DNA of 64,000 bases from Effrenium voratum (GCA_963377175.1 CAUJNA010003737.1:62001-126000), one strand, 5' to 3'. Positions 36,298 to 46,330 are shown, counted from the stretch's first letter. Translations and numbers: made by a program. The notes: generated by a model not told the origin, from the sequence alone.

Positions 36298-39071
36298 TGC
36301 TGCACCAGCCCGGGGATAGACCCGCCGAAGGCTCCGAAGTGCAGCTTCGCGATTCCGCCCGGCGGCACCGAGAAGTCCAGGCGCGCCGTGCCCCAGACGC
36401 CCTGCGAGGGCGTGCCGAGGAAGGTGCCGGTGACGCCCACGTAGTCGTTGTCGGCCGCGCTGACGTACATCACCAAGTTGGAGGCCGTGCCCAGCCGGTA
36501 CCGGCAGCCGAAGGAGTAGCGTCTCCCCGGCGTCAGCGTGTAGGTGCGCACAATGTTCCAGGCGAAGGCGCTCAGGGTCATGGCGTAGCCCTCCAGCTGG
36601 AAGCCTTCCACAGTGAAGCTGGCCGAGGCCACGGAGCTCTGGCTGTTGGAGCGCACCAGAAAATTTCCTAATGCGGTGAGCGCGGGCTCCAGCAGCACCT
36701 CTCCCAGGGTTGCCAGCGTGACGTCGTCGGCCCCTCCGTCGAGGAACTCGTGCTTCAGCAGCAGGGCCGAGGCCGCCGTGTCCTCCTCCTCCGCTGTGTT
36801 GCCGGTCTCCAGGGTTGCGTCCAGGATCTGGAGACCGTAGACGTCCACCGTTCCAGCCGTCTGGTTGGGCAGGCCCGGCGCCTGGAAGTGCGCACCGAAG
36901 TGCAGCTTCGCCACCCCGTTCGGAGGCACTGTGAAGTACATCTTGGCAGTGCTCCAGGCACCCTGGTCGCCCACGAAGCTGCCGTACAACGGGTCGTAGA
37001 CGTTGTCGGCCTCTGACATGTACACCACGAAGTTGGAGGCCGTGCCGAGCCGGTAGCGGCAGGCGAAGAGGAGCTCTCGGCCCGGGGTCAAGTTGTAGGT
37101 GCGCGCAATGTTCCACGGGTTCGCCGCCAGGGTCAGGGTGTAGCCGTCCACACTCACTCCCGCGGTGTGCGTGGCCAGGACCACGCTGCAGCCGCTGCTG
37201 GGGCGGACCGTCCAGTTTGACAGTGAGACGTCCGTGGGGGCCAGGATCTGCTCTCCTATGGCGGCCACCACCTCGTCGGCCCCTCCGTCGTCCGAAAAGC
37301 GCACTGCTATCTGCAGCGCCGAGGCCGCCTCCGTGACTCCGAGCTTGCCGGCAAGGAGGCCGTCTACTTGTGCGACGGTGGAGTAGCTGAGCAGCGCGGC
37401 TGCGATGCTCGAGCCGTCGCCGTGTCTTGTCCTGCGGCCTAGAGCGGTAACCCACCAAGCGCCAAGACAAGAGGTAGAGGTGGGGGAAAAATGGGTTTTG
37501 TTGGTCGTGAAGACGTCTGGTCCGGGCCCGTCCGGTAGGCCAAGCAGTGCGCCCCGTGGATGGCCGCCTGCGTCTGCGTGTCCTGCGCCGCGCCACCGTG
37601 CGGTAGTCTCCCAAACAGCGCGTCTACTTTGTGAGGATGTGTAATTAGCCACGCAAGCGCTGCTGTGATGGCGCTGGTCGTCTCCGCGTCCCGCGCTGCC
37701 CCTGTGCGGTAGTCTCCCAACAGCGCGTCTACCTGCGCCGAGGTGTAGTAGGCCAGCAGGGCTGCTGTTATGGCCGCGTCAGTGCCCGCCGTGGAGTAGC
37801 AGTCTGCCGTGATGCTCAGCGTGTCGTCGCCGTTGGCAAGCGCAGCAGAGAGAGGAGCCCTCCATATGCAGGTTGCCGAACGACGTTGCTTCCGCGAAGA
37901 AGCTCCCAAGTTTGTGAAGCCCCAGCCCAGAATGCCGGGCGTTAACAAACTCAGCTGGTCCCGGGAAAGCTGCAGGGCGGGCGAGCTCCGCGAGGATTGC
38001 GTCGAGCGCTCTAGGTGCGCGTCCTCGCTTGCCGGAGAGCGCGGCGTTCGGCGTTCGAGGCCAGCAGCGTCGCGTCGGCCTTGCCACCCTGCAAGCGCCC
38101 GTGATCTGGCGTCCCGGCTAGCAAGCTGCGCTGCGACGAAAGGCCTCGGTGGCGAGAAACCCAGGCAAGGGCATTTTGCTATCTGTGTGTCTACCTCCAG
38201 TGGGTGTCTACCTCCAGTGTAGTGTCCAGTCCGTCCACCGTGGAAGAGCAGGATGCCACTGCGTCCGGCCTTTGCCGAGGAGGGAGCGGCTCCAGGGCTG
38301 CCCGTGGTGACAGCGTTTAGGAGGGCGCTGCTATCTTAGAGTCCACTTCTGAGGAAGTGTCGACGGTAGACTGCAGGGCGTAAGCAGTCAGGGCGCTGGC
38401 GTCCGCCTTGGAGGCCTGCAGCCCCGAGATGGAAGCGTCTCGGCTCGCAAGCTCGGAGGCCAGCGCAGCGGGACGGCCCCCAGGAGAGCGTTGGCCACCT
38501 TGGTGTCCACCTCCAGCGGCGTGATCCTCGCCGCTATGTCTAGGGAGTGCTGGTCCACCACCGTCTTGAGGCCGTAGTTGGCGGCCGCCGTGGCCAGCGT
38601 GGCGTTGTGCCGACGCAGATGGAGCGTTCATGGCCGCCGTGTGCTGTAGTGGTCACGTCAGTCCACGCCGTCGGGTGCTCTTAGTGCCACCACGCCCTCA
38701 CAAGCACGTCGAAGGCGACTGGTCTGCCTTGTTGGAGAGAACCCGTGGGTCAGCGCGCTCTGCAGCGCGGCGAAGCAGGCTCTTCCGTGCGCGGCCACCT
38801 GGCCGTACCCCGTGGTGGCCAGGGCGCCGCCGTGGCCAGCCGCCGCCGTGGCCAGGGGCGCAATTGCCGGCGCCAGCGCGCTGCTGTCCAGCTTTGAGGC
38901 CAGCTCCAGGGACTGGATGGCAGCCGCGTTGTTGCCGGAGGCTGCCGTGTTCACCGCCAGGTCCGTTACTTGAGCGTAAGGCGTCAAAGCGAGGGCCAGC
39001 TGCCCTGCGGTGACGTGCGTGCCGTCAGTCACCTCATCCGGGATATTGCCGGTGACAGGTCCTTCAAACAT
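36286..39071 (-). pseudogene. Fibre gene, N-terminal half, with two beta-rich modules
   Basis: Reading starts on the minus strand at an ATG at 39071 (MFEGPVTGNIPDEVTDGTHV). The first 1.4 kb is a repetitive Ala/Ser/Leu-rich shaft with units such as AALLAYYTSAQVDALLGDY and LASRDASISGLQASKADASA, split over several frames (39071-38658, 38631-38317, 38087-37779, 37948-37439), so it is frameshifted. From about 37400 to 36300 two homologous modules of about 165 residues follow: GYTLTLAANPWNIARTYNLT ... GVAKLHFGAHFQAPGLPNQT and GYAMTLSAFAWNIVRTYTLT ... GIAKLHFGAFGG, resembling a carbohydrate-binding jelly roll. Sense is cut in the SAGT codons by the LINE and continues at 27193. It would be a particle or cell-surface attachment fibre; no exact family is named. 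Confidence 0.65.
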
Positions 39072-39087
39072 GTTTACATATGTTTTC

Positions 39088-39170
39088 GCCGACGCCTTAG
39101 TCCAGTGGCTAAGGCGTCGGCCAAGGAGCTAAGCGCTTCTTACTCCGCACGGGGCTCGATTCCTGCCGCG
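39088..39170 (+). ncRNA. tRNA-like (SINE-type) sequence with 13-bp hairpin
   Basis: TAGTCCAGTGG at 39098-39108 fits the Pol III A box and GGCTCGATTCC at 39153-39163 is close to the B box GGTTCGANTCC; they are 44 bp apart. However, 39088-39121 is a perfect 13-bp hairpin (GCCGACGCCTTAG and CTAAGGCGTCGGC), which does not fit a tRNA cloverleaf. It is best seen as a tRNA-derived relic rather than a working tRNA gene. Confidence 0.3.
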
Positions 39171-39199
39171 AGCGCAGTTGAGTAACCATCTAGAATCCG

Positions 39200-39420
39200 A
39201 AGGCCGGCCGGAGGTTTTTTCCGGGCCCCGCAAAGCGAGGCCGGCACCGCGCTTCGGGGCGAGCGAGGCCGGCTCCGCGGCTTCGATCTTGGAGGGCACT
39301 CCGGCGGGGTAGTGCGGTTGACCGCACAAACAACCCCTCACAGGCTAGGCGTCACCGCTTGTTGGTGCGTTTGACGCACCAACCCCTCTTCGGCACAAGT
39401 TTCCGCAAGTACGTGTCACA
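39200..39420 (+). repeat. Cluster of short inverted repeats
   Basis: Adjacent hairpins are TTGGTGCGTTTGACGCACCAA (about 39361-39381), TGCGGTTGACCGCA (about 39312-39325) and a GAGGCCGGC-rich direct repeat (GCGAGGCCGGCACCGCG, GCGAGGCCGGCTCCGCG near 39234-39279). No gene is present. Confidence 0.55.
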
Positions 39421-39669
39421 GTCCGTGGGTGACCTTGAAAGCGAGGCCCGCACCAGGCCCGCACCAAGGCCGCACCAGTCCGTCACCAGGCCCGCACCAA
39501 GGCCCCATCCACAGTATCACGAGTTGTTTGCTGCAAATATGATTGGCATGCCTAGTCTCACCTGCAACCAAGGCGACTCGAAATTTGATTTGACCGGTGG
39601 CGCCGGTCAATCGCGGGACGTGCGCACGACGGCCGAAATTTTCGGTAAACTGTCGAAAATTTCGACAGC

Positions 39670-39808
39670 TCGAAAAGCACAAGTGGCACTTGTGCTTTTC
39701 GAAGTGGGTTCGTTTCAATGCGTTCCAGGCGAGAGGTGCGGCAGGTGGCTGGCTTCTATGCCGGGCAGGAATGTGATGCTGGAAAGCATAAGTGGCACTT
39801 ATGCTTTC
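39670..39808 (+). repeat. Two hairpins sharing an AAGTGGCACTT core
   Basis: 39670-39702 has arms TCGAAAAGCACAAG and CTTGTGCTTTTCGA; 39782-39808 has arms GAAAGCATAAG and CTTATGCTTTC. Both centre on TGGCA. The arms differ (GCAC against GCAT) but remain paired. Nearby GGCTTCTATGCCGGGCAGG is also found at 18258 and 22091 (as GGCTTCGATGCCAGGCAGG), linking this stretch to the 17.6-24.4 kb satellites. Confidence 0.7.
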
Positions 39809-40141
39809 GATTCGGCCGGGTGGGAGGCTCCGATGCCGGGCAGGTGGCGCGGCCGGGGTGTCCCCACGTTGATCCCTCCACCGTCCTGGTAAACCTCGCA
39901 TTGTGACTTTGGTGCCCCCATGTCAAGGAATCCTCTCTTTAAGGCGTTTCCCAAAGGATTCTTTTCTACCTAAATCAAATCGTGGGAGTTCAATGCGCAA
40001 GGAAATCCCTGCATTCCCGGTATCTCATCTTTAGAGGGGGTTTTTTTCCCAAATGGATTCTATCTACGAACCTGGCACTTACTTTTTGAAGTGCCCTGGA
40101 AACTGGAAACAGGCATGACCCATTTTTTGGGCCCTGCCCGC

Positions 40142-40201
40142 GTGGAGTTCCGCGTGGAGTTCCGCGTGGAGTTCCGCGTGGAGTTCCGCGTGGAGTTCCG
40201 C
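40142..40201 (+). repeat. Five tandem copies of GTGGAGTTCCGC
   Basis: A perfect 12-bp minisatellite. Followed by CGCGAACTG repeats to about 40235. The antisense would encode a short AELH repeat, but no gene is supported. Confidence 0.9.
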
Positions 40202-40740
40202 CGCAGACTGCGCGAACTGCGCGAACTGCGCAGCGACTGCAGCGACAGCTGCAGACTGCGCCGCGCGAAAGCGCAAACACAGAACATAGCACCTCTCTCT
40301 TTAGAGGGGGTTTCCCAAACGGAGCCAATTCCCAAATGGTTCTATTCTACCTGAGAGGCTCCTGGCACTCGTCCGTCCAGGAAATGACCTCGTCCTGCGA
40401 AGGATTCGAAGTCTAAAACGCTGCGTGCAGGCGTGTGGCTGCAAAATAATGACCCTAGATATGCGGTTTTGGTGGTTTGGCAAAATGCCCCAGCTGCCTG
40501 TTGTTTCACAGGAGGAATCGTTGGCGGATCGATTGGCGGAATCAGGCTAGCGTTGCACTTACGGAGCATTTGCCCACGGAATGAAGAACGAAAAAGAAGA
40601 ACGAAAACAAGCACACGTAAGCAACGAAGTGACGCTTACGAAACGTAAGTCGGGGATCCGATTGCGATGTTTGGATCCAAACATTTCCCAGTGCAACCCT
40701 CGCGCGGTATGGAGCTGGAGTCGCGGCTAATGGGACTTTC

Positions 40741-41943
40741 ATGGTCTTTGACGTGATCCCGTTCTATGAGGTCAAGTCCATTTGGATTGGCAAAAGCAAC
40801 GGAGGGAAACGCCTGGAGTACGAGGACGTCAAGCGAGCGTACTCAAAATGTGTGGAAAACAAGATCTGTCCGGGTTTCGTCGATTCCTCCCAGGAGTCGG
40901 CTGCGATGTTCCTACAGAACGTCGCGAAGATCAACGAGAGGATGCCTGAGACCGAGGCAGGTGCCGACAATCTGCACTACGTCAAAGACATGGTTGATCG
41001 TGCATGCAAACTGTTTCGGGAAGACAAGCTGGAGGAGTTTGATGCGCAGACCAACGAGATCAGGGACGAGATCAGCAAAGTCGTCATCCTGAATGACGAG
41101 ACATGGGAAGGACTAAGATGCCGGATATGTCCGTCATGTGCGACCGCGATTCCCACATGCTTCTGTGTGTGCCTGGAATGTGGGGCGCAATTGATCTCTA
41201 CCGGGAGATTCTGCATCCACATCAGTTCCGACGACGACGGGGGCAACCAAAGGCCCAATGTCTCGGGTGATGCCAGGCGCGTGCAAGACGAAGCCAACCA
41301 TGGTGCGGCAGCACAGGAAGAGGATGATGAGGCGGAGAACGTTCCTGAAGACGACGACATGGACACGCAAGGATACACGTCCGGCTACATGTCTGAGGAA
41401 GAAGATGGCGGTTGGCAATACCGCAACAATGACTTGGCATCGCGGGATATCATAAATTCCCAGCGGATGGCGATTTGCCTTGATGAGCCGCGCGAAGCTC
41501 AAGACATGGTGGGATTCATCGCACTGCAGATGTCAAAGATGTGGGGGATGTTCGAAGGTGGTGAAAAGAGGACGATCGATGCCGCGCTCGAAGGGAAGCT
41601 AGGCTGCCCATACCACAACGACTTCGAGAAGTACCCCAACATGACTGAGCACGATCAGGAAGGGATCCTGTTGCCGTCAACAATAGTGAAGATTAGCCAA
41701 TCTCAGAATGTTTGGACAAGGGCCTTCCGGTCGGCTGAGGAGCGTAATGAATACATTTGTCTGATGGTATGCAAGTGCGAGGGGCTATACATATTTTACA
41801 AGCTGTGGATTGCAGCGAGAATCCTCGACATCACCAAAGACGAAATGAAGCTCCTGGTCAAGGATCGCGTGCGCCCGGTGGGTGATATCATTTACAGATG
41901 CTTCTCCCTGGCTTTCAACTGTAAATATATGTATCGTTCGTAA
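40741..41943 (+). CDS. Hypothetical protein with Cys cluster and acidic region
   Basis: The 400-codon ORF starts at ATG 40741, although the frame is open further upstream (TLARYGAGVAANGTF precedes the Met), so the true start or an upstream exon may lie earlier. Residues 1-120 are mixed helical. Residues about 127-150 hold CRICPSCATAIPTCFCVCLECG, a zinc-ribbon-like arrangement of seven Cys. Residues about 180-225 are highly acidic (EEDDEAENVPEDDDMD, MSEEEDGGW). The last 150 residues are ordinary globular sequence. I recognise no family. Codon use is less GC-biased than in the virus-like genes, and no repeat lies inside, so it may be a cellular gene or retrocopy. Nothing downstream to 42850 extends it convincingly. 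Confidence 0.45.
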   Translation: MVFDVIPFYEVKSIWIGKSNGGKRLEYEDVKRAYSKCVENKICPGFVDSSQESAAMFLQNVAKINERMPETEAGADNLHYVKDMVDRACKLFREDKLEEFDAQTNEIRDEISKVVILNDETWEGLRCRICPSCATAIPTCFCVCLECGAQLISTGRFCIHISSDDDGGNQRPNVSGDARRVQDEANHGAAAQEEDDEAENVPEDDDMDTQGYTSGYMSEEEDGGWQYRNNDLASRDIINSQRMAICLDEPREAQDMVGFIALQMSKMWGMFEGGEKRTIDAALEGKLGCPYHNDFEKYPNMTEHDQEGILLPSTIVKISQSQNVWTRAFRSAEERNEYICLMVCKCEGLYIFYKLWIAARILDITKDEMKLLVKDRVRPVGDIIYRCFSLAFNCKYMYRS

Positions 41944-43130
41944 GGGAAGGCTTGAACCTTCGGTCAATGTGAGCGCCATTATTGCAGCCACTGACCCGAA
42001 CAAATGCGACACACCTCTGCTGGATTGGTGCCTACGAATGGGGCATTGGATACCAGAAGATCATCACAAGAAGTGTGTCCGGGCGCGAGAAGCCCAAAAG
42101 AATTTGGACGAAGAGTTCCGTCGACGTACCCACAGACTGTCCATTGGGGACAGGTGTGCGTAATGCAGATGTGGATTATTATTGCTTATGTGGTGTGGTG
42201 CGCCCACCAACAGCAATACACATATTCACTCCGATGTTGATTGCGGCACGATGTGGGCTAGTCCCCATCTATTGCTTGCGTCTCATCAATGTCATTGCGA
42301 TGGAACGAATCCACATCATGACATGATTTCATGCGTCCAAGATGAATGGATGTGTATACATTTACATATTCCGACGGCTATGACATTCCGGATATTCATG
42401 GATGGAACTATTACCTCATGGATGATTTCTTTTTCATTATATATATTATTCATGGTACCTGGAATGGCTATGTTTTGCATGTATTGCTCGCCAAATCTTC
42501 TTTGCCGATGATATTCAGATGGCTTATGACCGTGCGCTACTATGGATTTCTATGGCCAACCCATTTCTGTGGATGACGGCTGCGCGATGCGCAAATGCGG
42601 CAGCCGGGATTTCAAGTGGTTGCGTATTGGCTAGAGGCAAAATGTCTCTTGCATCTGAGTATAGGAACGTGCTACGATTTGTGGATGCATGTTTCTGCCT
42701 TGATTGGACCTGGCAAGTTTCACAATGAATGGACGGTGTAGCAATAGTGAATGAAAGAGTGTTCGACACAGTTTCGTAGCTGAAGCCGTGGCCATTGGAA
42801 CGTTTTGTGGTGTTTGGACCGCGTGATGAACAATGCGACCCAAATGGGGGATGTTAAAACCCTCCTGGCCCCGTGCCTAAATTGGGAAGCAGTTCTGAGG
42901 TCCGTGTTTGTGTTGCTTACAAGGTTCCATTGATTGCCATTCGGCTCAAGTCACAAGTGAGGTTCAAGATCTTATGTGAAGCTGCGTTCATACGCGATCG
43001 GCAATTGAGAGCGGAAAACACTTCGCTTGCGCTGCATTTGTCAGGACCACTGTTGTAACTATTATTCCTTCTCGGGTTCGGCTATAACGGTTTGACCGTA
43101 TACACCTTTCTACGTGGTTGGTATTTACAG
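41944..43130 (+). other. Stretch without a recognised gene
   Basis: Short frames occur (for example 41882-42163 with AIIAATDPNKCDTPLLDWCL) but none forms a convincing gene. At 42937-42955 the string TTGCCATTCGGCTCAAG resembles the dinoflagellate spliced leader (...TAGCCATTTTGGCTCAAG) with two substitutions and one missing base; it could be a relict leader of a retroposed mRNA or chance. Confidence 0.35.
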
Positions 43131-43535
43131 CTGGAGGGTTCAGCATGGCGTCGAAGTCGGCGCACACCTCCTCCACGCTCAGCTGCAATAGCTCGGCCAG
43201 CTGCCGGAGCACGCAGAGCGGCTTGCCCTCAAAGGCGCTTGGCAGCACGTCCTCCTCGCAGGGCAGCTGGAAGCTCACGCTCCTCAGGCCCCTCATGCGC
43301 TGGCGCAGGAGCGTCTCCACCTCGGTCCTCGAGTTCCGATACTGCGTGCTCTGGGTGCTGACCGTAGGTCTCGTCCGAGAGCTGCAGGATCGGGGCGGCC
43401 GGGTCGCCCAGTAAGGCCTCGACTTGTTGTTTCACCCTCTGCGCCACCTGCTCCTCCGTGAGGTGGGCCGGGTGCCTCGTCATGGCCCCGCCCAGCTCGT
43501 TCACCGGCAGCCAGTTTCTGCGCTCGTAGCCCGCC
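43130..43535 (-). pseudogene. Fragment of the dispersed virus-like gene, copy 2
   Basis: On the minus strand, YERRNWLPVNELGGAMTRHP is followed by HLTEEQVAQRVKQQVEALLG, PAAPILQLSDETYG and, after a frameshift near 43330, ETLLRQRMRGLRSVSFQLPC and VLRQLAELLQLSVEEVCADF. Positions 43445-43534 match 17083-17172 with few differences, so this is the 3' part of the gene whose 5' part is at 17083-17580. The upstream boundary near 43535 is abrupt. Family unknown. Confidence 0.5.
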
Positions 43536-43710
43536 CGCTGATAAACTCCTTATACGGGACAATATGAAATCGGCCATCCGCAGCCCGAATCTATGGTTGT
43601 TAAAACGGCCATTCCGGCCACCGCCCTTGATAATCTGGGCCGCCCGTGTTGCAACATAGGCTTCGGGCCGCATATGCCGCGGCGGCGTCCAAGATCATCC
43701 CGCCTTGCGT

Positions 43711-44092
43711 CGCTCGGAAACTTGTTTCGGGAAGCCCGTCCGGCCACTCCCCAGCGCCAAAACGACGGAAGCGAGCGCGAGGGAGGCTGTCGCAGAAGCT
43801 TTGGCTGTCGGAAAATTTGTTTCGGGAAGCCCGACGGGCCAGCCCCCAGCGCCAAAATAACGGAGCGCGCGCGAACGACGGCGCGGGTTTGCCATGGCTG
43901 TCGCGGAAGCTTCGGCCGTCGCCCGGAAAGTTGTTTCGGGAAGCCCAACGGGCCACCAGCGCCAAAATTACGGAAGCGAGCGCGAGAGACGCGCCCCTCC
44001 GAGGCTGTCGCGGAAGCTTCGGCCGTCGCCCAGAAAGTTTTCTTGGGAAGCGCGCCAAAACGACGGGAACGAGCTTTCGGGCAGCCCGACCG
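43711..44092 (+). repeat. About four tandem ~110-bp GC-rich units
   Basis: Landmarks TTGTTTCGGGAAGCCC (43724, 43816, 43931; TTTTCTTGGGAAGC at 44037), CAGCGCCAAAA and GTCGCGGAAGCTTCGGCCGT recur in order. The called ORFs in three frames are repeat translations and were not accepted. Confidence 0.75.
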
Positions 44093-44152
44093 GCCCCAAG
44101 CCCAAACCTTCGATGATTCTTCGCGTCGCGTGCGCCCGGGCCGGGTTTCTGC

Positions 44153-44279
44153 GAACCCTAAACCCTAAAAGGTTTTAGATGTGGGTGGTCAAGGGGTGGG
44201 GATGCCGCTGTCGCCGCGCGCCCCCACGACCCTCGGGGTCGAGGGCGCGCTTCATCTTGGAAACCCTAAACCCTAAACA
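44153..44279 (+). repeat. Interstitial CCCTAAA strings
   Basis: GAACCCTAAACCCTAAAA at 44153-44170 and AAACCCTAAACCCTAAAC at 44261-44278 are two-copy runs of the complement of the TTTAGGG telomere unit, 90 bp apart. Single CAAACCCTAA units appear also at 15646, 16152, 24131 and 24459. Confidence 0.7.
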
Positions 44280-44499
44280 CAATTCTAACTTCTAAGTATA
44301 TATTTAAGAGTTAGTCGATAATGTGTCGGGTCTTCCCGAGGCTTCGTTTTCGCCTCTGCGCGTTTCCCGCAGGCTGCTAAATCTGCTCAAAGATCGGGGC
44401 TAAAGTCGCAAAATTTGCTACGCGAAGAACTTGCGCGCTTTCCCGGCCAGGGCCTTGCGGCCGCAGTTGAGCCGTGGGCGCGCCGGGGCCCCGCCGCGG

Positions 44500-44575
44500 G
44501 GCTGGTGGCCTAGTGGTCTTGCGTCCGTCTCTGAAGCGGGTGGTCCCGGGCTCGGTTCCTCCCTGGCGCGCGCCT
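44500..44575 (+). ncRNA. tRNA-like A/B-box sequence (possible SINE head)
   Basis: TGGCCTAGTGG (44506-44516) fits the A box and GGCTCGGTTCC (44549-44559) is near the B box consensus, with 32 bp between. The intervening CCGTCTCTGAAGCGG could be an anticodon arm (TGA), but the acceptor stem does not close well. A tRNA pseudogene or SINE head is more likely than a functional tRNA. Confidence 0.3.
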
Positions 44576-44743
44576 TGTTTTGCGTGGCCGCGCCGTGGTT
44601 TCGGGCTGCCGGGAGTTTTTCGTGGCTCTGCAATGGATTTCTGCTTCCAGCCGCTCGACATCGCGGGGCTGCTTCTGCAGTCGCTTCTCGCTCAGCCATT
44701 GCGCGGCTCAACTTTCCCTATTACAGTTCACGCTACAAACTCG

Positions 44744-44895
44744 CCTCGCTAGCATCTTCAATTGCCAATGGCCGTTTTATCATCGCCTCGCTGGCATCTT
44801 CAATTGCAAATGGCCGTTCTATCATCGCCTTGCTAGCATCTTCAATGGCCAATGGCCGTTTTATCATCGCCTCGCTAGCATCTACAATAGCAAAT
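44744..44895 (+). repeat. 42-bp tandem repeat, about 3.6 copies
   Basis: The unit begins CCTCGCTAGCATCTTCAATT and ends TTTTATCATCG; copies start at 44744, 44786, 44828 and 44870 with few substitutions. Confidence 0.85.
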
Positions 44896-44924
44896 AGTTT
44901 TTTTTTTAATCAAGGACTAGCTTC

Positions 44925-45350
44925 AAAATGTTGCTTCTGAAGCTCTAAATAGCAAATTCTCTACAATTGAATTAAAACAAAGTTTTTTTATACAAAATTT
45001 ATCAACGAACGAACGGCCACTTCCAGGACAGTCTCCAAAATGTTGCTTCTGGAGCTCCAAATTGCCAATTCTTTGCAATTGAATTAAAACGAAGTTTTTT
45101 TTATACAAAATTTATCAACGAACGGCCAAGTTCTCTACAATTGATTTAAAAAACAAAGTTTGTTTTATGCAAAATTTACCAACGAACGGCAACTTCCAGG
45201 ACTGTCTCCAGAATCATTGAATTAAAATGAATTTCTTTATACAAGCTCTAGCAAAGAAAAGCTAATATCGCTTCTGGAGCTTAAAATGACCAGTTCTCTA
45301 CACTTGATGGAGCTCCAAATGGCAAATTCTCTACATTTGAGCTGAAATGA
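44925..45350 (+). repeat. Diverged ~110-bp tandem repeats, A/T-rich
   Basis: Recurring landmarks are AAAATGTTGCTTCTGGAGCT, CAAATTCTCTACAATTGA, TATACAAAATTTATCAACGA and ACTTCCAGGACTGTCTCCA. Copies are truncated and reshuffled towards 45350. No gene is present. Confidence 0.75.
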
Positions 45351-45379
45351 AATTTTTTAACGAATTGTTTCAAACATCT

Positions 45380-45960
45380 CAAAGCCTTCGGACTCAAATC
45401 TGGGCCTCCGCACAGTTACCACGACGGAGCTGTCCGCAGACAGAAAACTCTGGTCTGCCTTGTCAGATTTGCTCACACAACAGTGGAGCCTGGACGATGC
45501 CTTGTACGAGATGACGTACATGCGCAACGACACGCATGCCCTTTTACAGCTGCGCCCCAACATAGCCAAGGCTCCGATCGCGCCGCCCCCTCGCCCTTCA
45601 GCACCTCGGGACAGAGGCACAAAGCGCGAGCGCCGGCATTCCAGTGAGCCCGCACGGCCCTCGCGGCCCTCCCGACCAGGCAAGAAGAAAAGGCAAGTCA
45701 AAAGGAGCCTCGCGAGCCTCCCAAACGCCAAAGCCCAAGGCCGATTGGTGCACGTCATTCAAGGGACGTGAGATATGCAAGCGCTATCAGACCAGCCTAT
45801 GCACCTCACTCGTGTCAGTTTGCGCACGTGTGTGCCATCATGAATTGCCAACTCAAGCATCCGGCTATGGATCGCAGCAAGTGCACGTGATGCAGCCCGG
45901 ATCCTGCAGGGTCGGGCACAGCTGCCTCCGCCGGCACAGCCTTACCTTGCGCGCACTCCA
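45380..45960 (+). pseudogene. Gag-like region of decayed methyltransferase-RT element (copy 1)
   Basis: The frame 45460-45771 gives QWSLDDALYEMTYMRNDTHA then a Pro/Arg/Lys-rich basic stretch (APPPRPSAPRDRGTKRERRH). A second frame continues with ADWCTSFKGREICKRYQTSL, and a third with HSCQFAHVCAIMNCQLKHPA. Together they form a Cys/His cluster of CCCH type typical of Gag-like nucleocapsid proteins. Multiple frameshifts exist. The homologous segment in the second copy is near 54430-54528. Confidence 0.55.
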
Positions 45961-46041
45961 CTGCCAGAGCCGCCTCAGCCATGTGCCGATCCAGCGCAGC
46001 CAGGCTGCGCCTCCCGCGCTCCCCCGGTCACCGCAGCAGCC

Positions 46042-46330
46042 GTGCACCTGGGCTTTGATTGCTTCGAGCCTTTTGACCTGGACCGCAACCAGGCACACGA
46101 TATCCTCGACAACGCAGTTTTCGAAGCCCTGCTCAAGCTGTGTTGGTCGGGATTAATTGCCCTCATCATGCTGGCCCCGCCTTGCAAAGTGCTCCGCGAG
46201 CATCAGTGTAGCCTTGTATGGGTTGACGCCTGTCAGCATGGTAAAACGTTTGCAAAATCATGGGCCTTTGGATGCAATAGCCCTCGCATCCAAGCCCTGG
46301 CAGCACGTTGCAGTCACACATACAAGCACA
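46042..46330 (+). pseudogene. Methyltransferase-like region of decayed element (copy 1)
   Basis: The frame contains LGFDCFEPFDLDRNQAHDIL and ALIMLAPPCKVLREHQ. The APPCK segment corresponds to the APACG segment of the intact YR element at 10.87 kb, so it is probably motif IV of the same type of methyltransferase-like domain. Upstream motif I is not recognisable. It decays after 46330 (frames change repeatedly to 46860). Confidence 0.45.

Noticed and set aside
36202..37614. Minus-strand 470-codon Arg/Gly-rich ORF
   Set aside because: It is the frame-shifted shadow of the fibre modules, which have better sequence sense in the neighbouring frame.
39088..39170. Functional tRNA gene
   Set aside because: A 13-bp perfect hairpin covers the D-arm region and no acceptor or anticodon stem can be drawn.
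43593..44168. Overlapping 150-190-codon ORFs
   Set aside because: All frames of a GC-rich ~110-bp tandem repeat are open; no domain.
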